Source: Flavobacteriales bacterium
GTDB lineage: Bacteria > Bacteroidota > Bacteroidia > Flavobacteriales_F > PHOS-HE28
Assembly: GCA_016718655.1 (NCBI GenBank)
Contig: JADKCV010000019.1
Coordinates: 1-64,000 of the forward strand
Length of the DNA: 64,000 nt
Direction of reading: 5' to 3'
Translations under genes and position numbers: made by a program
The notes under the pieces: generated by a model
Told to the model about the DNA's origin: nothing
Database searches by the model: none
The model's input: only the letters and a program-made list of their open reading frames with translations
Shown here: positions 7,450 to 17,200 of the stretch, piece by piece
How positions within the stretch are numbered: position 1 is the first letter of the stretch
How the letters are laid out: each line of letters begins with the position of its first letter

Positions 7450-9666
7450 ATGGCCCGCTTCGTCCATACCCTCCTGCTCCTCTGTGCTGCTACCTTGCTC
7501 CATGCGCAATCATTGCGCATCGCCCAAGCCGAATGGTTCACAGGTAATGATCCCGGTGAAGGTCTCGGTATTGCCATGCAAGTGGCCGATGGTGCCTGGG
7601 ATGAAGCCGTGGAAGAGGTGATCGCCAACCTACCCAGCGGAACACCCGGAAACGTGGTCGTTTCCGTTCGTGTGAAAGGTGCGAACGGCTATTGGAGCAG
7701 CGCATACCGCCAGGTCGTTCACACCGGCTCATCGGTCCCCGGACGACAGGCCCGGGTGCACGCGGGCGAGTACTTCTGGGACAGCGATCCCGGAGTAGGG
7801 AACGCCACACCCTTGCTCGCCTTGGATGGAGACTTCAACTCAGCGTTGGAACAGGCGATCGCCTCGGACAATACCATCACGCCGGGGGCGCATAGGCTCT
7901 TCGTACGGATACAAGGTGCTGACAACGGATGGAGTGCCCTCTTCACCCAAGTGGTGCAAGTGAACACAGCGATAACCGCACGCGACATCCGGGTCCAACA
8001 AGGTGAGTTCTTCTTCGATAGCGACCCCGGAGAGGGCAACGGCGTTGCGCTGCTTGCCTTCGACGGCGATTGGAACAACGCGATCGAAACCGGATTGGCC
8101 AGCGTGGCAGCACCGGCCGAGGGCTCTCACTTGCTCTATGTCCGTATGCGCAGTGCCGATGGCACATGGAGCAACGAGTACAAGACCGTGCTGCATGTTT
8201 CACCCAGCATCCCATTACGCTCGGTTCACGTGCAAGCTGCGGAGTACTACTTCGACACCGATCCGGGCGAAGGGAACGGGACACCGTTGCTCGCGCTTGA
8301 TGGTGACTTCGATGGCGCGCTGGAGCAGATCATGGCTTCCGAGGGCCTCAACGGTCAAGGTTCGCATGTACTCGGCGTGCGCGTGCGCGGTTCGGACAAT
8401 GGTTGGAGCGCGACTTTCCGAAGCGTTGTGCATGTGGGACCGGAACTCATCGCCCGCGATGTGCGGGTGCAACAAGGCGAGTTCTTCTTCGACAGCGACC
8501 CCGGCGAGGGCAACGGTGCGCCGCTGCTGGCTTTTGACGGGAATTGGACCGATGCCGTGGAAACCGGTGCGTCAAGCGAGGCTGCACCGGCCATCGGTGC
8601 CCATCTGCTGTATGTCCGCATGCGTGCGTCTGATGGCACTTGGAGCAACGAATACAAGACCGTGGTACATGTCAGCGCACCTCTTTCCACCAGGCCGGTC
8701 GCGGTGGTGAACGGTGAATACTTCTGGGATATCGACCCCGGCGAAGGCAATGGTAGCGCCCTTGCTGCAACTGATGACGGCTTTGACGAGGCGCTGGAAG
8801 ATGCGGTCACCTCGGACATGTCAGAACTCTCCGCAGGACCACACCTGCTCGGGGTGCGGATGCAGGGCAGCGATGGCGGTTGGAGCGCTGCATTCCAGCA
8901 AGTGGTGAGTGTGACGGCACCCTCCGAACAAGACCTTCCCATCGCCATCAGCGCCTACCTACAAGGGCCGATGATCAGTGCCACTGCGATGAGCGATGCC
9001 TTGCGGACCAACGGGTCCTTCCCCTTGGCAGAGCCTTACACCGCATTGGGCTTCGACCATATTGGCAGTGGTGGCGAGTCCATCGATCCCTTGGTATTCT
9101 CCCTTTTGCATGGACAGGTGGTGGATTGGGTATTCGTCGAATTGCGCGATCCGACGGACCCCACGATCGTGTTGCAGACCCGTGTGGGCTTGATCAAGAA
9201 GAACGGGGACATCGCCGCCATCAGCGGATCGACGCGGATCGGCTTCAATGCGGTCCCAGGGCAGTATCACGTGGCCTTGAAGCACCGTAACCATTTGGGC
9301 GTGATGACCTTGGAGCCACTCCCTATGAGCCCGTCAGGCTCTAGATTGGATCTACGGGTACACAGCACTCCGACGTATGGTTCCGACGCGCGTGCTTCCG
9401 CCTTCGGCAGGGCACTGCTTTGGTGCGGGGACGTGAACCACGACGGCCAATTGAAGTATACCGGGATCGACAATGATCGGGACCCGATCTTGATGAGCAT
9501 CGGAGGGACGGTCCCCACGAACGAGATCACCGGTCAATACGCACAGTCGGATGTGAACATGGATGGAAGCGTGAAGTATGCAGGAGCCGGGAACGATAGG
9601 GACCCCATACTCATGAATATTGGCGGAACGGTCCCTACGAATGTTCGTATGGGGCAGCTGCCATAG
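7450..9666 (+). CDS. Secreted six-module repeat protein with dockerin-like C-terminal loops
   Basis: The ATG at 7450 starts the signal peptide MARFVHTLLLLCAATLLHAQ; an upstream TTG at 7441 is less likely. Six modules of about 75-80 residues follow (to about residue 495). Each opens with a pattern like GEFFFDSDPGEGNG and closes with VRMRxxDGTWSxxYKTVVHV. Residues about 500-640 form a conserved Bacteroidota region, including HRNHLGVMT, that is shared with the protein at 12422. Two calcium-loop-like motifs end the protein (GDVNHDGQLKYTG and SDVNMDGSVKYAG), each followed by NDRDPILM-IGGTVPTN. No type A sorting tail is present, so the C-terminus may be a different export or attachment domain. That is inference. 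Confidence 0.85.
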   Translation: MARFVHTLLLLCAATLLHAQSLRIAQAEWFTGNDPGEGLGIAMQVADGAWDEAVEEVIANLPSGTPGNVVVSVRVKGANGYWSSAYRQVVHTGSSVPGRQARVHAGEYFWDSDPGVGNATPLLALDGDFNSALEQAIASDNTITPGAHRLFVRIQGADNGWSALFTQVVQVNTAITARDIRVQQGEFFFDSDPGEGNGVALLAFDGDWNNAIETGLASVAAPAEGSHLLYVRMRSADGTWSNEYKTVLHVSPSIPLRSVHVQAAEYYFDTDPGEGNGTPLLALDGDFDGALEQIMASEGLNGQGSHVLGVRVRGSDNGWSATFRSVVHVGPELIARDVRVQQGEFFFDSDPGEGNGAPLLAFDGNWTDAVETGASSEAAPAIGAHLLYVRMRASDGTWSNEYKTVVHVSAPLSTRPVAVVNGEYFWDIDPGEGNGSALAATDDGFDEALEDAVTSDMSELSAGPHLLGVRMQGSDGGWSAAFQQVVSVTAPSEQDLPIAISAYLQGPMISATAMSDALRTNGSFPLAEPYTALGFDHIGSGGESIDPLVFSLLHGQVVDWVFVELRDPTDPTIVLQTRVGLIKKNGDIAAISGSTRIGFNAVPGQYHVALKHRNHLGVMTLEPLPMSPSGSRLDLRVHSTPTYGSDARASAFGRALLWCGDVNHDGQLKYTGIDNDRDPILMSIGGTVPTNEITGQYAQSDVNMDGSVKYAGAGNDRDPILMNIGGTVPTNVRMGQLP

Positions 9667-9714
9667 CAGTTCGGGCCTTCAGCCTTCACCACCAAATTCC
9701 CTAAACCATCCTGC

Positions 9715-9736
9715 GCTTAGTGGGTTGTGGCTAAGC
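9715..9736 (+). terminator. Possible short hairpin terminator
   Basis: GCTTAG (9715-9720) and CTAAGC (9731-9736) form a six-base stem with a ten-base loop about 50 bases after the stop of the repeat protein. No strong T-tract follows. It also lies beyond the end of the convergent acetyltransferase gene. Confidence 0.3.
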
Positions 9737-9780
9737 ATGCCTTTTGCATTGGGATGGGGTTTGGGTGTGGGCTTGTCATC

Positions 9781-10308
9781 CTATCGCACCTTCCCGTAGT
9801 AAAGCAGGTCGACCACCTCGCCGGAGGTCGTCTTGTAGTCCTTGCGTACCAAACCCTCCCGCTCGTAGCCGTTCTTCTCGATCACCCGACGGGCACCGCT
9901 GTTGCGCTCATGGGTGCGGATGAGCAATTTCACCATCCCCAGATCTTCGAAGCAATAACGCGTAATGGCAGCCAGGGCTTGGGACGCGATGCCCAGGCCT
10001 TCATGGCCCGCATCCATATAGGCACCGAGTTCCGCTTTCGGGATGTTCCAATCGATGTTCTTCACGTCCACGAACCCGAGCATATGGTCAGTGCGTGTAT
10101 CCACTACGGCGAAGGGGAAGTAAGCTCGGCTTTCGCGTTTGGCGAGCATGTTGGCCACATGGTCCTGCGTATCTCCCAGGGTGTGTGTGGCGGCGACCGC
10201 ACCAGCGAAGAAGTCCGCCAACCGTGACCGGTTGGTATCGATCAGATGGAAGAGCGCGGGGGCATCACTGGCAGTGATCGGGCGAAGTGCATACGGTGCG
10301 AAATGCAT
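9781..10308 (-). CDS. GNAT acetyltransferase, RimJ/RimL-like
   Basis: This 175-residue cytoplasmic enzyme is expected to transfer acetyl from acetyl-CoA to an amine, in RimL/RimJ homologues the N-terminal amine of a ribosomal protein. The N-terminus LRPITASDAPALFHLI is typical of the family. The acetyl-CoA-binding region is near residues 110-125, where GHEGLGIASQAL replaces the usual Q/RxxGxG/A. The closing segment NSGARRVIEKNGYEREG is the usual GNAT motif B. Full length is normal. The neighbours give no hint of substrate. Confidence 0.88.
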   Translation of the reverse strand: MHFAPYALRPITASDAPALFHLIDTNRSRLADFFAGAVAATHTLGDTQDHVANMLAKRESRAYFPFAVVDTRTDHMLGFVDVKNIDWNIPKAELGAYMDAGHEGLGIASQALAAITRYCFEDLGMVKLLIRTHERNSGARRVIEKNGYEREGLVRKDYKTTSGEVVDLLYYGKVR

Positions 10309-10400
10309 GGGTCACGTGGTGTTGAGGCCTTGGAACGCTAGGTGAGCGCGATGTGACCAGGGTGTGGTTGCATGGATCCGACCGGTCACCTGGCCCGAGG

Positions 10401-10598
10401 TCATTCACCGGGACCATCGGCCTTCTTCGGCAGGCGTGTCGCGAACAGGATGGAGAACGTGAGTCCAGCGAAGAAGGTGGAGGCTGCTCGTGCCGTATGC
10501 CCGCCACGCAGGCTCAGAAAGGCGGATGCTGTGCAACAGATCATGATCGAAATGATCAACAGGATCACTGCGATGCGAGTTCGGGATGGCGCGTGCAT
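10401..10598 (-). CDS. Small two-helix membrane protein
   Basis: This is a 65-residue protein from the ATG at 10598, with two hydrophobic helices (about 8-28 and 38-54) separated by a short basic loop and ending in a charged tail (RLPKKADGPGE). The upstream ATG at 10613 is possible. It is divergent from the YceI gene. No family is recognised. The hydrophobic pattern argues that it is real, but it has no other support. Confidence 0.45.
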   Translation of the reverse strand: MHAPSRTRIAVILLIISIMICCTASAFLSLRGGHTARAASTFFAGLTFSILFATRLPKKADGPGE

Positions 10599-10717
10599 GC
10601 TGTGAAAGTACAATTGGTATGGATATCGACCAAGCCACGCACAGCGATGGGATCGGGTATCATCCGGCCGATGCGCTCGGTCTAACTTGCAGCCTTCATA
10701 ACGAACACACCCTTACC

Positions 10718-11371
10718 ATGCTTCGCTTCCACGTTCCGTTGTTCATGCTGCTGATCGCTTCGGGTCTGGTGGCCTGTGGACCTTCCGACGCGGAGATCGC
10801 GGCCTTGGAGGCCACAGCCACAGCGGACAGCCTTGCCATGGCGGCGGCCGAGGAATTGGACCACACCGTGGATACCGCAATGAGCACCATCGCTTGGGCC
10901 GGTACCATGGTCGGCGTCTACACCCACACGGGAACGGTGGACCTCGTCCAAGGCTCTTTCACAACCCAAGGTGGTCGGCTTACGGGCGGGACGTTCATCG
11001 CCGACCTGAGGACCATGGTGCCAACGGATGAACATTACAGCGCCACCGTGAATACCAAGGAAAGTCTCGTGGAGCACCTCAGCAGCGCGGAGTTCTTCGA
11101 TGTTGCCGCCCATCCCACTGCTTCGTTGACCATCACGGCGGCAACGGGCAATACGGCCACGGTCGATCTTACGATCCGCGGTACCACCCGTGCGGAGACC
11201 CTCACCGAGGTGGTTATGACCACTGATGCGGATGGGGTCGTACATGCCACCGCCAAGCTCGTCTTCGACCGGCAGGACTATGGTGTGGCCTGGGCACCGG
11301 ATATGAAGGATGCGGTACTGGAGGACGACATCGTGCTCTCCATCATTTTGGTGGCCAGGCCGGACCAATGA
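10718..11371 (+). CDS. YceI-family lipoprotein
   Basis: The ATG at 10718 opens a lipoprotein signal peptide with lipobox LVAC, giving 217 residues. After an alanine-rich helix (about 20-45), residues about 50-215 match the YceI fold, a lipocalin-like barrel that binds isoprenoid-type lipids in known members. Visible marks are the strand SFTTQGGRLTGGTFIADLRTM, HLSSAEFFDVAAHPTAS and the closing VAWAPDMKDAVLEDDIVLSI. It probably sits in the periplasm or outer-membrane leaflet. The ligand is unknown. Confidence 0.88.
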   Translation: MLRFHVPLFMLLIASGLVACGPSDAEIAALEATATADSLAMAAAEELDHTVDTAMSTIAWAGTMVGVYTHTGTVDLVQGSFTTQGGRLTGGTFIADLRTMVPTDEHYSATVNTKESLVEHLSSAEFFDVAAHPTASLTITAATGNTATVDLTIRGTTRAETLTEVVMTTDADGVVHATAKLVFDRQDYGVAWAPDMKDAVLEDDIVLSIILVARPDQ

Positions 11372-11429
11372 GCGACCAGTGGGATACTCCGCCCACCGGT
11401 CGCTTCCTGGTCGATCAAGGCCTAGGCGA

Positions 11430-11681
11430 TCACTTCTTGGCGCCGCCCTTCTTGTTCGTGCTGCCTTCCTTGCGCGCTTGCTCTTCCAGCTGCACCACCT
11501 TGCCGGCCTTCTTGCCGGCCATGCCCACAGGGTCGTAGGTATGCTCTTCTCCCGGCTTTGCGGGTCGGGTATTGGCCTTCGTCCGTTCAGCACTGGTGCC
11601 GGTGGTACCAGCATCTATCGTGGATGTGTTCCGCTTCTTGTCCATTTGCTTGGTCATGGGTGTGTGTTTCCCCATGATCAC
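11430..11681 (-). CDS. Small lysine-rich protein of unknown function
   Basis: This 83-residue, strongly charged protein is rich in K, T, A and E, with a lysine-rich end (NKKGGAKK). No helix, membrane segment or cysteine pattern points to a family. The second codon pair offers another start (MGKHTPM at 11675). It is convergent with YceI. The composition could also be a chance product of the GC skew, so confidence is moderate. Confidence 0.45.
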   Translation of the reverse strand: MIMGKHTPMTKQMDKKRNTSTIDAGTTGTSAERTKANTRPAKPGEEHTYDPVGMAGKKAGKVVQLEEQARKEGSTNKKGGAKK

Positions 11682-12108
11682 GCAAAGCAGGGTCCAGTCC
11701 TAGCGTGAAGGTCTCCACCGTGCCGTTGCGCGCATTCCCTGGCATTCGTGAGTTCATGGACCAGGACCGTCGCATAGCGTTGTACGGCAATCGGTCCACG
11801 CGCATCACCGATGATGACCTATACCCCAAGGCGCCGTGACCGGGCATGTGGTCGCAACACGTGCTCATACAGCGGTGATCGTATCGCCTGGAAATTCAGG
11901 GGTAGCGCCTAACAGTACTTCATGAAGGTGATCGTCGCGGCGTGCGGCCCCAAGGTCCTTGCACCACGGCCACCATGGTGGACCGTTCCATACGTGATCG
12001 GGGACATTCCTCCGCAGTCCTGTGGTGTACTGTCCCTGTGTGGACGTACTTCTTCTGTTTGGTATGGATCGGCACGAAGTTGATCGGGGTGGGGGAAAGG
12101 CCACTCCC
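11682..12108. other. Stretch with little recognisable content
   Basis: No convincing gene fills these 427 bases. The best candidate is a 44-codon frame starting with GTG at 11705 and ending at 11839 (product ends DDDLYPKAP), which has no visible ribosome-binding site. No hairpin or tRNA-like fold stands out. Confidence 0.4.
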
Positions 12109-12288
12109 ATGAAACGTACCCTCATCTACACCTCCAGCGCCTTGATCCTCTTCGTGATCTTCGCATTGGTCACCGGTATGACCTATGGCGCACAAGTCCT
12201 TTTCTTCACCTTGATCCTGCTCTTCTTCGCCTTGTTGGTGCGGGTGATGGTGGCTGCTTTCGAAGGGTACTCGAACGAACCGAAGTAG
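12109..12288 (+). CDS. Small two-helix membrane protein
   Basis: The ATG at 12109 gives 59 residues: a short basic start (MKRTLIY), two hydrophobic helices (about 7-25 and 28-48) with only a glycine-rich turn between them, and a short polar tail. A longer frame from 12022 would add an unlikely leader. No family is recognised. The charge distribution fits the positive-inside rule with both ends in the cytoplasm. Confidence 0.6.
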   Translation: MKRTLIYTSSALILFVIFALVTGMTYGAQVLFFTLILLFFALLVRVMVAAFEGYSNEPK

Positions 12289-12421
12289 ACTGCCCGATCG
12301 TCCTCTTGGCGAAATAGCCCCATCCGCCACCATCGCACGCAGAGCTGCATGGAGAGCAGGAACGGGCCGGGATCACCGCGTCCGTCACGTGCGGGCGCAA
12401 CCAGTTGTGAACTGGCGATCC

Positions 12422-13954
12422 TCAGGGCATCTGTGCTGGGCGCGTGTTCGTAGGAATGGTGCCTCCGATCGTCTGTAGGATCATGTCGCGATCGTTGCTG
12501 GTACCGGTGTACTTCACGGTACCGTCCATGTTCACATCCTCGGTCCGGTATCCCGTTGCGGTATTGGTGGGGACCGTTCCACCGATGAACGATAGCACGG
12601 GGTCGCGGTCATTGGCGTTGCCCGAGTACTTCGCTTCGCCGTCGCTGTTGACATCGCCCGCCCATAACACCAGGATGCCATCGAGGTCCTTGCGTGCGCC
12701 AATGCCGTAAGTGGGTGTGGAAACCGCCGTGAGGTCCACGAAGGTGGGCGTATCATCCAACGCATAAGCGGTGGCGGTCATGCAGCTGAGGTGATTGCGG
12801 TGCACCACCACCACATGGTAGTCGCCCGATGCCAGGCCCACGAAATTGAGGTTGCTCGAACCATTGACGGAGATGACCATCCCGTTCTGTAGGAGCAGGG
12901 CATTGCGCGCAACGATCGGGAATTCGGGACTGCTGGCTGGATGCAGACGCACCTGGACCCAGTCCACCACATTGCCATTGCCCAAGTGCTCGAACAGACC
13001 GGGTGCTGCGGTCTCGCCGCCGCTGCCTAGCACACTCAGCCCCAGCGCGGAGTAGGGTTCACTCAGGGGTAGTAGACCCTTGGCCCGTAGGCTATCGTGC
13101 ATCGCGAACGCGGCGTGGTCGTAGGGCCCCTCCAGCAGTACACGCAAATTCAGCTTCACCCCGCATTCCTCGTCGATGAAGCCGTTGCAGTTCTGGTCCA
13201 CTCCGTCACAGTCATCATCGGGTGCCCCGGGGTTGCGGGTGGGGTCGGTGGGGGCACAATCCCCATTGGTGGCGATCAGGTCCACCTCGCGCGCCCAATC
13301 GGGTCCTGGGCTCGCACAGTTGGTCACCTGCGCTATGCCACTGAGATCACCGTAGCCGTCATGGTCCTCATCCAGCCACCAAACCACAACATCCTGGATC
13401 AAGGCGTGGTCATCGTCGCAATCGAAACCCAGCGGGTTGATGATGAAGTATGGCGGTAAGGTCGTCCCGAAGCACTGTGGCAAGGGTTCGGTCCATGCCG
13501 AATGACCATCTCCATCCCAGTCCCGATAGACCAGCACTTCCTGAAACCGGTCGGCATCTCCGTCATTGCAATCCGTGTTGTTGGTCACATAGCTGATCAC
13601 CCCAGGAATGCTCGGGTCTTCGCACTCGACCTCTCCGGTGCCGGGTGGGCCGGAACCATATCCATCACCGTCCATATCCGGGAACCATTCCGGAGCCTGT
13701 TGAAAGGCGAAAGCGAACGGGCACCCATCGCAGGCATCACCGACACCATCACCATCCGAATCGTCCTGGTCCTCGTTAGGTGTGGTGGGGCAATTGTCCA
13801 ATTCATCTGCGACACCGTCACCGTCGGTATCAGTGAGCGCCGGGGTGATCGTACCGGGCAGCAGCGCGAACGCGGCGGTTGGTGAAGCGAAGAGGTGTGT
13901 CGCCAAAAGGACAACGCACCACGATGCGGGGCGTATGATGATGGGGGATCGCAT
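12422..13954 (-). CDS. Secreted calcium-repeat protein with MopE-like motif and dockerin-like C-terminus
   Basis: From the ATG at 13954 the product has 510 residues and a signal peptide ending near AAFA. Thrombospondin type 3 loops follow (TDTDGDGVADELDNC, DDSDGDGVGDACDGC). Next come a MopE-like metal-binding segment (DCAPTDPTRNPGAPDDDCDG to DEEC) and the LLEGPYD-to-HRNHL region also found in the protein at 7450. It ends with two calcium-loop-like motifs (GDVNSDGEAKYSG, EDVNMDGTVKYTG) and IGGTIPTNTRPAQMP. It is probably an extracellular calcium-stabilised protein. As at 7450, no T9SS type A tail is seen. Confidence 0.85.
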   Translation of the reverse strand: MRSPIIIRPASWCVVLLATHLFASPTAAFALLPGTITPALTDTDGDGVADELDNCPTTPNEDQDDSDGDGVGDACDGCPFAFAFQQAPEWFPDMDGDGYGSGPPGTGEVECEDPSIPGVISYVTNNTDCNDGDADRFQEVLVYRDWDGDGHSAWTEPLPQCFGTTLPPYFIINPLGFDCDDDHALIQDVVVWWLDEDHDGYGDLSGIAQVTNCASPGPDWAREVDLIATNGDCAPTDPTRNPGAPDDDCDGVDQNCNGFIDEECGVKLNLRVLLEGPYDHAAFAMHDSLRAKGLLPLSEPYSALGLSVLGSGGETAAPGLFEHLGNGNVVDWVQVRLHPASSPEFPIVARNALLLQNGMVISVNGSSNLNFVGLASGDYHVVVVHRNHLSCMTATAYALDDTPTFVDLTAVSTPTYGIGARKDLDGILVLWAGDVNSDGEAKYSGNANDRDPVLSFIGGTVPTNTATGYRTEDVNMDGTVKYTGTSNDRDMILQTIGGTIPTNTRPAQMP

Positions 13955-14267
13955 GATTGACCAATGGAACGTGGTCGATACGGGAGAAGGAACATCGAAT
14001 ATAGTCAAGGGACCCTGCAAAGCTGCGTTCACGACGGTGCCCGGAATGCCGGAGGTAGCCATTGTCCACCCATTGTCAAACCCTTTCCGGCGCCTCATGT
14101 CACGTCCTCCAACAACGTTCTGGACATTTTCGCTGTCCCTCTATTGGCTGGCGATGGACGGCAATGCCGGTTCCACTGCATCTTTAGCGAGCCGGTCCTA
14201 CCGAACGCACAACCCTCGTCCGTCAGCTTCGTCATGGACATACGGTCGACAGGACCCGTGACGCACC

Positions 14268-17200
14268 ATGAAAGCACTTCTCCTTCTGATCGGTCTTCTT
14301 CTTGGTTGCGTCGCGAACGCCCAGCACAAGCATGTGCGTGCTACGACCGAGGAGCCCCGTAGCGCGTTCGGTAAAGGCTGCCTCACTGATGAGTTGCGCC
14401 ACCGACTCACCTCCGAACGCCCGGAGCAGGTGCTGCAAGAAGAGGGCATGAACGCGCGTATCCGCGCTTTGCAAGGGGCGCACCTACGCGATGGGGAGTG
14501 GACGATACCGGTTGTGGTCCACATCGTGCATGCGGGTGGGGAGGAGGACATATCGGATGCACAGGTGCTCCAGGCCATGGACCATTTGAACGCAGCCTTC
14601 AACAACGAGGGCGCGTTCGGCACACCGCAAGGCACCGTAACCGGCATACGCTTTTGCTTGGCACAGCGGGACCCGAACGGCATGTCGACCAGTGGCATCA
14701 CGCGCACGATCTCCGGCTTCACCAACCTGATGGCCGAGAGCGACGATGAGGCGCTGAAGGGGACGGTGGGGTGGCCCAGGACGGAGTACCTGAATATCTG
14801 GCTGGTGGCCGAGATCACTAGCATGTCCATGGGGGAAGGGATCGCGGGTTATGCCTACCTGCCGGATGCGCACGGCTTACCCATGGATGGCATCGTGAAC
14901 GAGGCACGCTGGTTCGGGTCCTCCATCGACAACTCCAAGGTCCACATCCATGAAGTGGGGCACTACCTCGGCTTGTACCACACCTTCGAAGGTGGGTGTG
15001 GCAATGCCAATTGCCTGGAGAACGGCGATCGGGTGTGCGATACGCCACCCGACCAGAGTACAGCCCCGATCGCTTGCAACAGTTCCGTGAACACCTGCTC
15101 CAGTGATAGCGAGGACCCTTCACCGAACAATCCGTTCCGCGCTGTGGGCCTCGGGGGGGTGGGCGATGTCCCCGAACTGATCGAGGACTACATGGATTAT
15201 GGGTATCAACTCTGTCAGGATCGCTTCACACCCGGGCAAGGTGAACGGATGGTGGCCGCACTGACCGAAGTACGGAGCAGCTTGTTGACATCGCTCGGCT
15301 GTGTGCCGGGTTGCGCTGGAACCGTGGCGCATCTGTCCCCTGCACCGGGCGAAGTGCTGGTGAACACCGCATGGACCTTCACCAATACGAGCGTGGTCGT
15401 GCCCGATCACAGTTTTGCGTGGTACGTGGATGATGTTCAGGTCTCCACCGCGACGGACCTGGTCCACACCTTCACCACCGATGGTACCCATACCGTGGTC
15501 CTCGAAGCGTTCAATACCAGCGCAGGTTGTTCCGATACGGAACAACTCCTGATCGAAGTGGGTTGCGATGCACAAGCGGTCTTCACACAAGCTCCGATGG
15601 ATGTGCAGCCGGGTGGCTCGGTCATCTTCACCTCACAAGGCCAGGGCGCTCAAGGCCATACTTGGAGCGTGAACGGAGCAACGGTCGCGGCGGCCCCCTC
15701 CCTCACGTGGACCTTCAGCGAAGTGGGTGGCTACAGTGTTCGCTTGGTGGTCCAGGGCAGTGGCTGTACCGATACTTCCGCCTATGCGTTCGTGCCCGTC
15801 GGCGACTGTGTCAGTGGGGCCAACAATACCCTGGTCGTGGTGGGTGGCAGCCAAGTATCCTTCAACAGCGGCGAACCGGTGGGCCTCCAACAAGCCCTTG
15901 CGCCGTTCATCGGATACGAGGGCGTTACGAGCATCAGTGACAGGTATGGCAACCTGTTGCTCTATAGCGATGGTATCGTGCTGTACAACGGCCAGCATCA
16001 ACTGATCGCGGACAGCCTGCCAGGCGGCTATTCCAGTGCGCAAGCGGCGCTGTTGGTGCAGCGGCCCGGCAGCACCACACGCTTCTACCTGTTCATGACC
16101 GATGACCAAGGTGGCCAGAACGGTGGCGACCTGAGCTACGTGGAGGTGGATATCACGGCCAACAACGGCGCTGGTGGGCTCGTGGGCGAAGTGGCCACGC
16201 TCCTGGGAACCAGCACGGAGAAGCTATGCGCCGTCCGGCATTGTGACGGGGTGGGCATCTGGGTGGTCGGCGCTACCGGTACGGATGATCGCTTGAGCAG
16301 TTTCCTGGTCACCCCCGATGGGGTGCAACCCGATCCGGTCGTGTCGCAAACCTTCTTACCCGTGGGCAGTACCCTGGGCTGCTTGAAAGCATCGCCCCGC
16401 GGCACGAACCTGGCCTTGGCCAACTACATCTACCAGAGCTACTCGGTGATGCTCTATGCCTTCAACAACGCTACGGGTGTGGTCAACGTGTTGACCCCGC
16501 TGGCCGCTACCACCACTCTTCAACAATACGGGGTGGAGTTCTCCCCCGACGGGACGAAGTTGTACGTGACCAATACCGACGATACGTACGGCGTTACGAA
16601 CCAGATCTTCCAGTGGGACATCAGCTCCGGGCTGCCCGGCATCATCTACTCCTCCAAGACACTGGTCGGGACCAGCGAGGGGCGCTGGTGTTTGGCAAGT
16701 ATGCAGACCGGACCCAATGGACGCATCTACGTGGTGATGAACCAGGAGCCTGCGATGGCCGAGATCCGGCGACCGAACGAAGCGGGTGTCGCCTGCACCT
16801 TCGTTGACTTCGCCATTCCCCTCGCGAGCCCCACTGCGGGATTCGGTTGCAGCAACTTCGTTCCGGTGGCAGACCTCATCGGAACACCCATGGTGATAGG
16901 GCCGACACAGGTTTGTCCGGGTGCAGGCAACACCTCCTACACGCTCGGTTGCTCTCCCGGTGAGGTGAGCGTGACGCATGCAGGACCCAATGCGTTCCTT
17001 GGTTCGACAGGAACCTCCTTCACCATGGACCTGCAAGTGGCGGGTACCGATACACTGTTCATCGCCACCACCGCACCGTGCACCATCCTTCAGGCGGACA
17101 CCTTCCTTATCCATGTCGGGGCACCGCAGCCGGACCTGGGCAACGATACCACCATCTGCAGCTCGGCGAGCATCCAGCTCGATGCGGGTCCGGGTGGACA

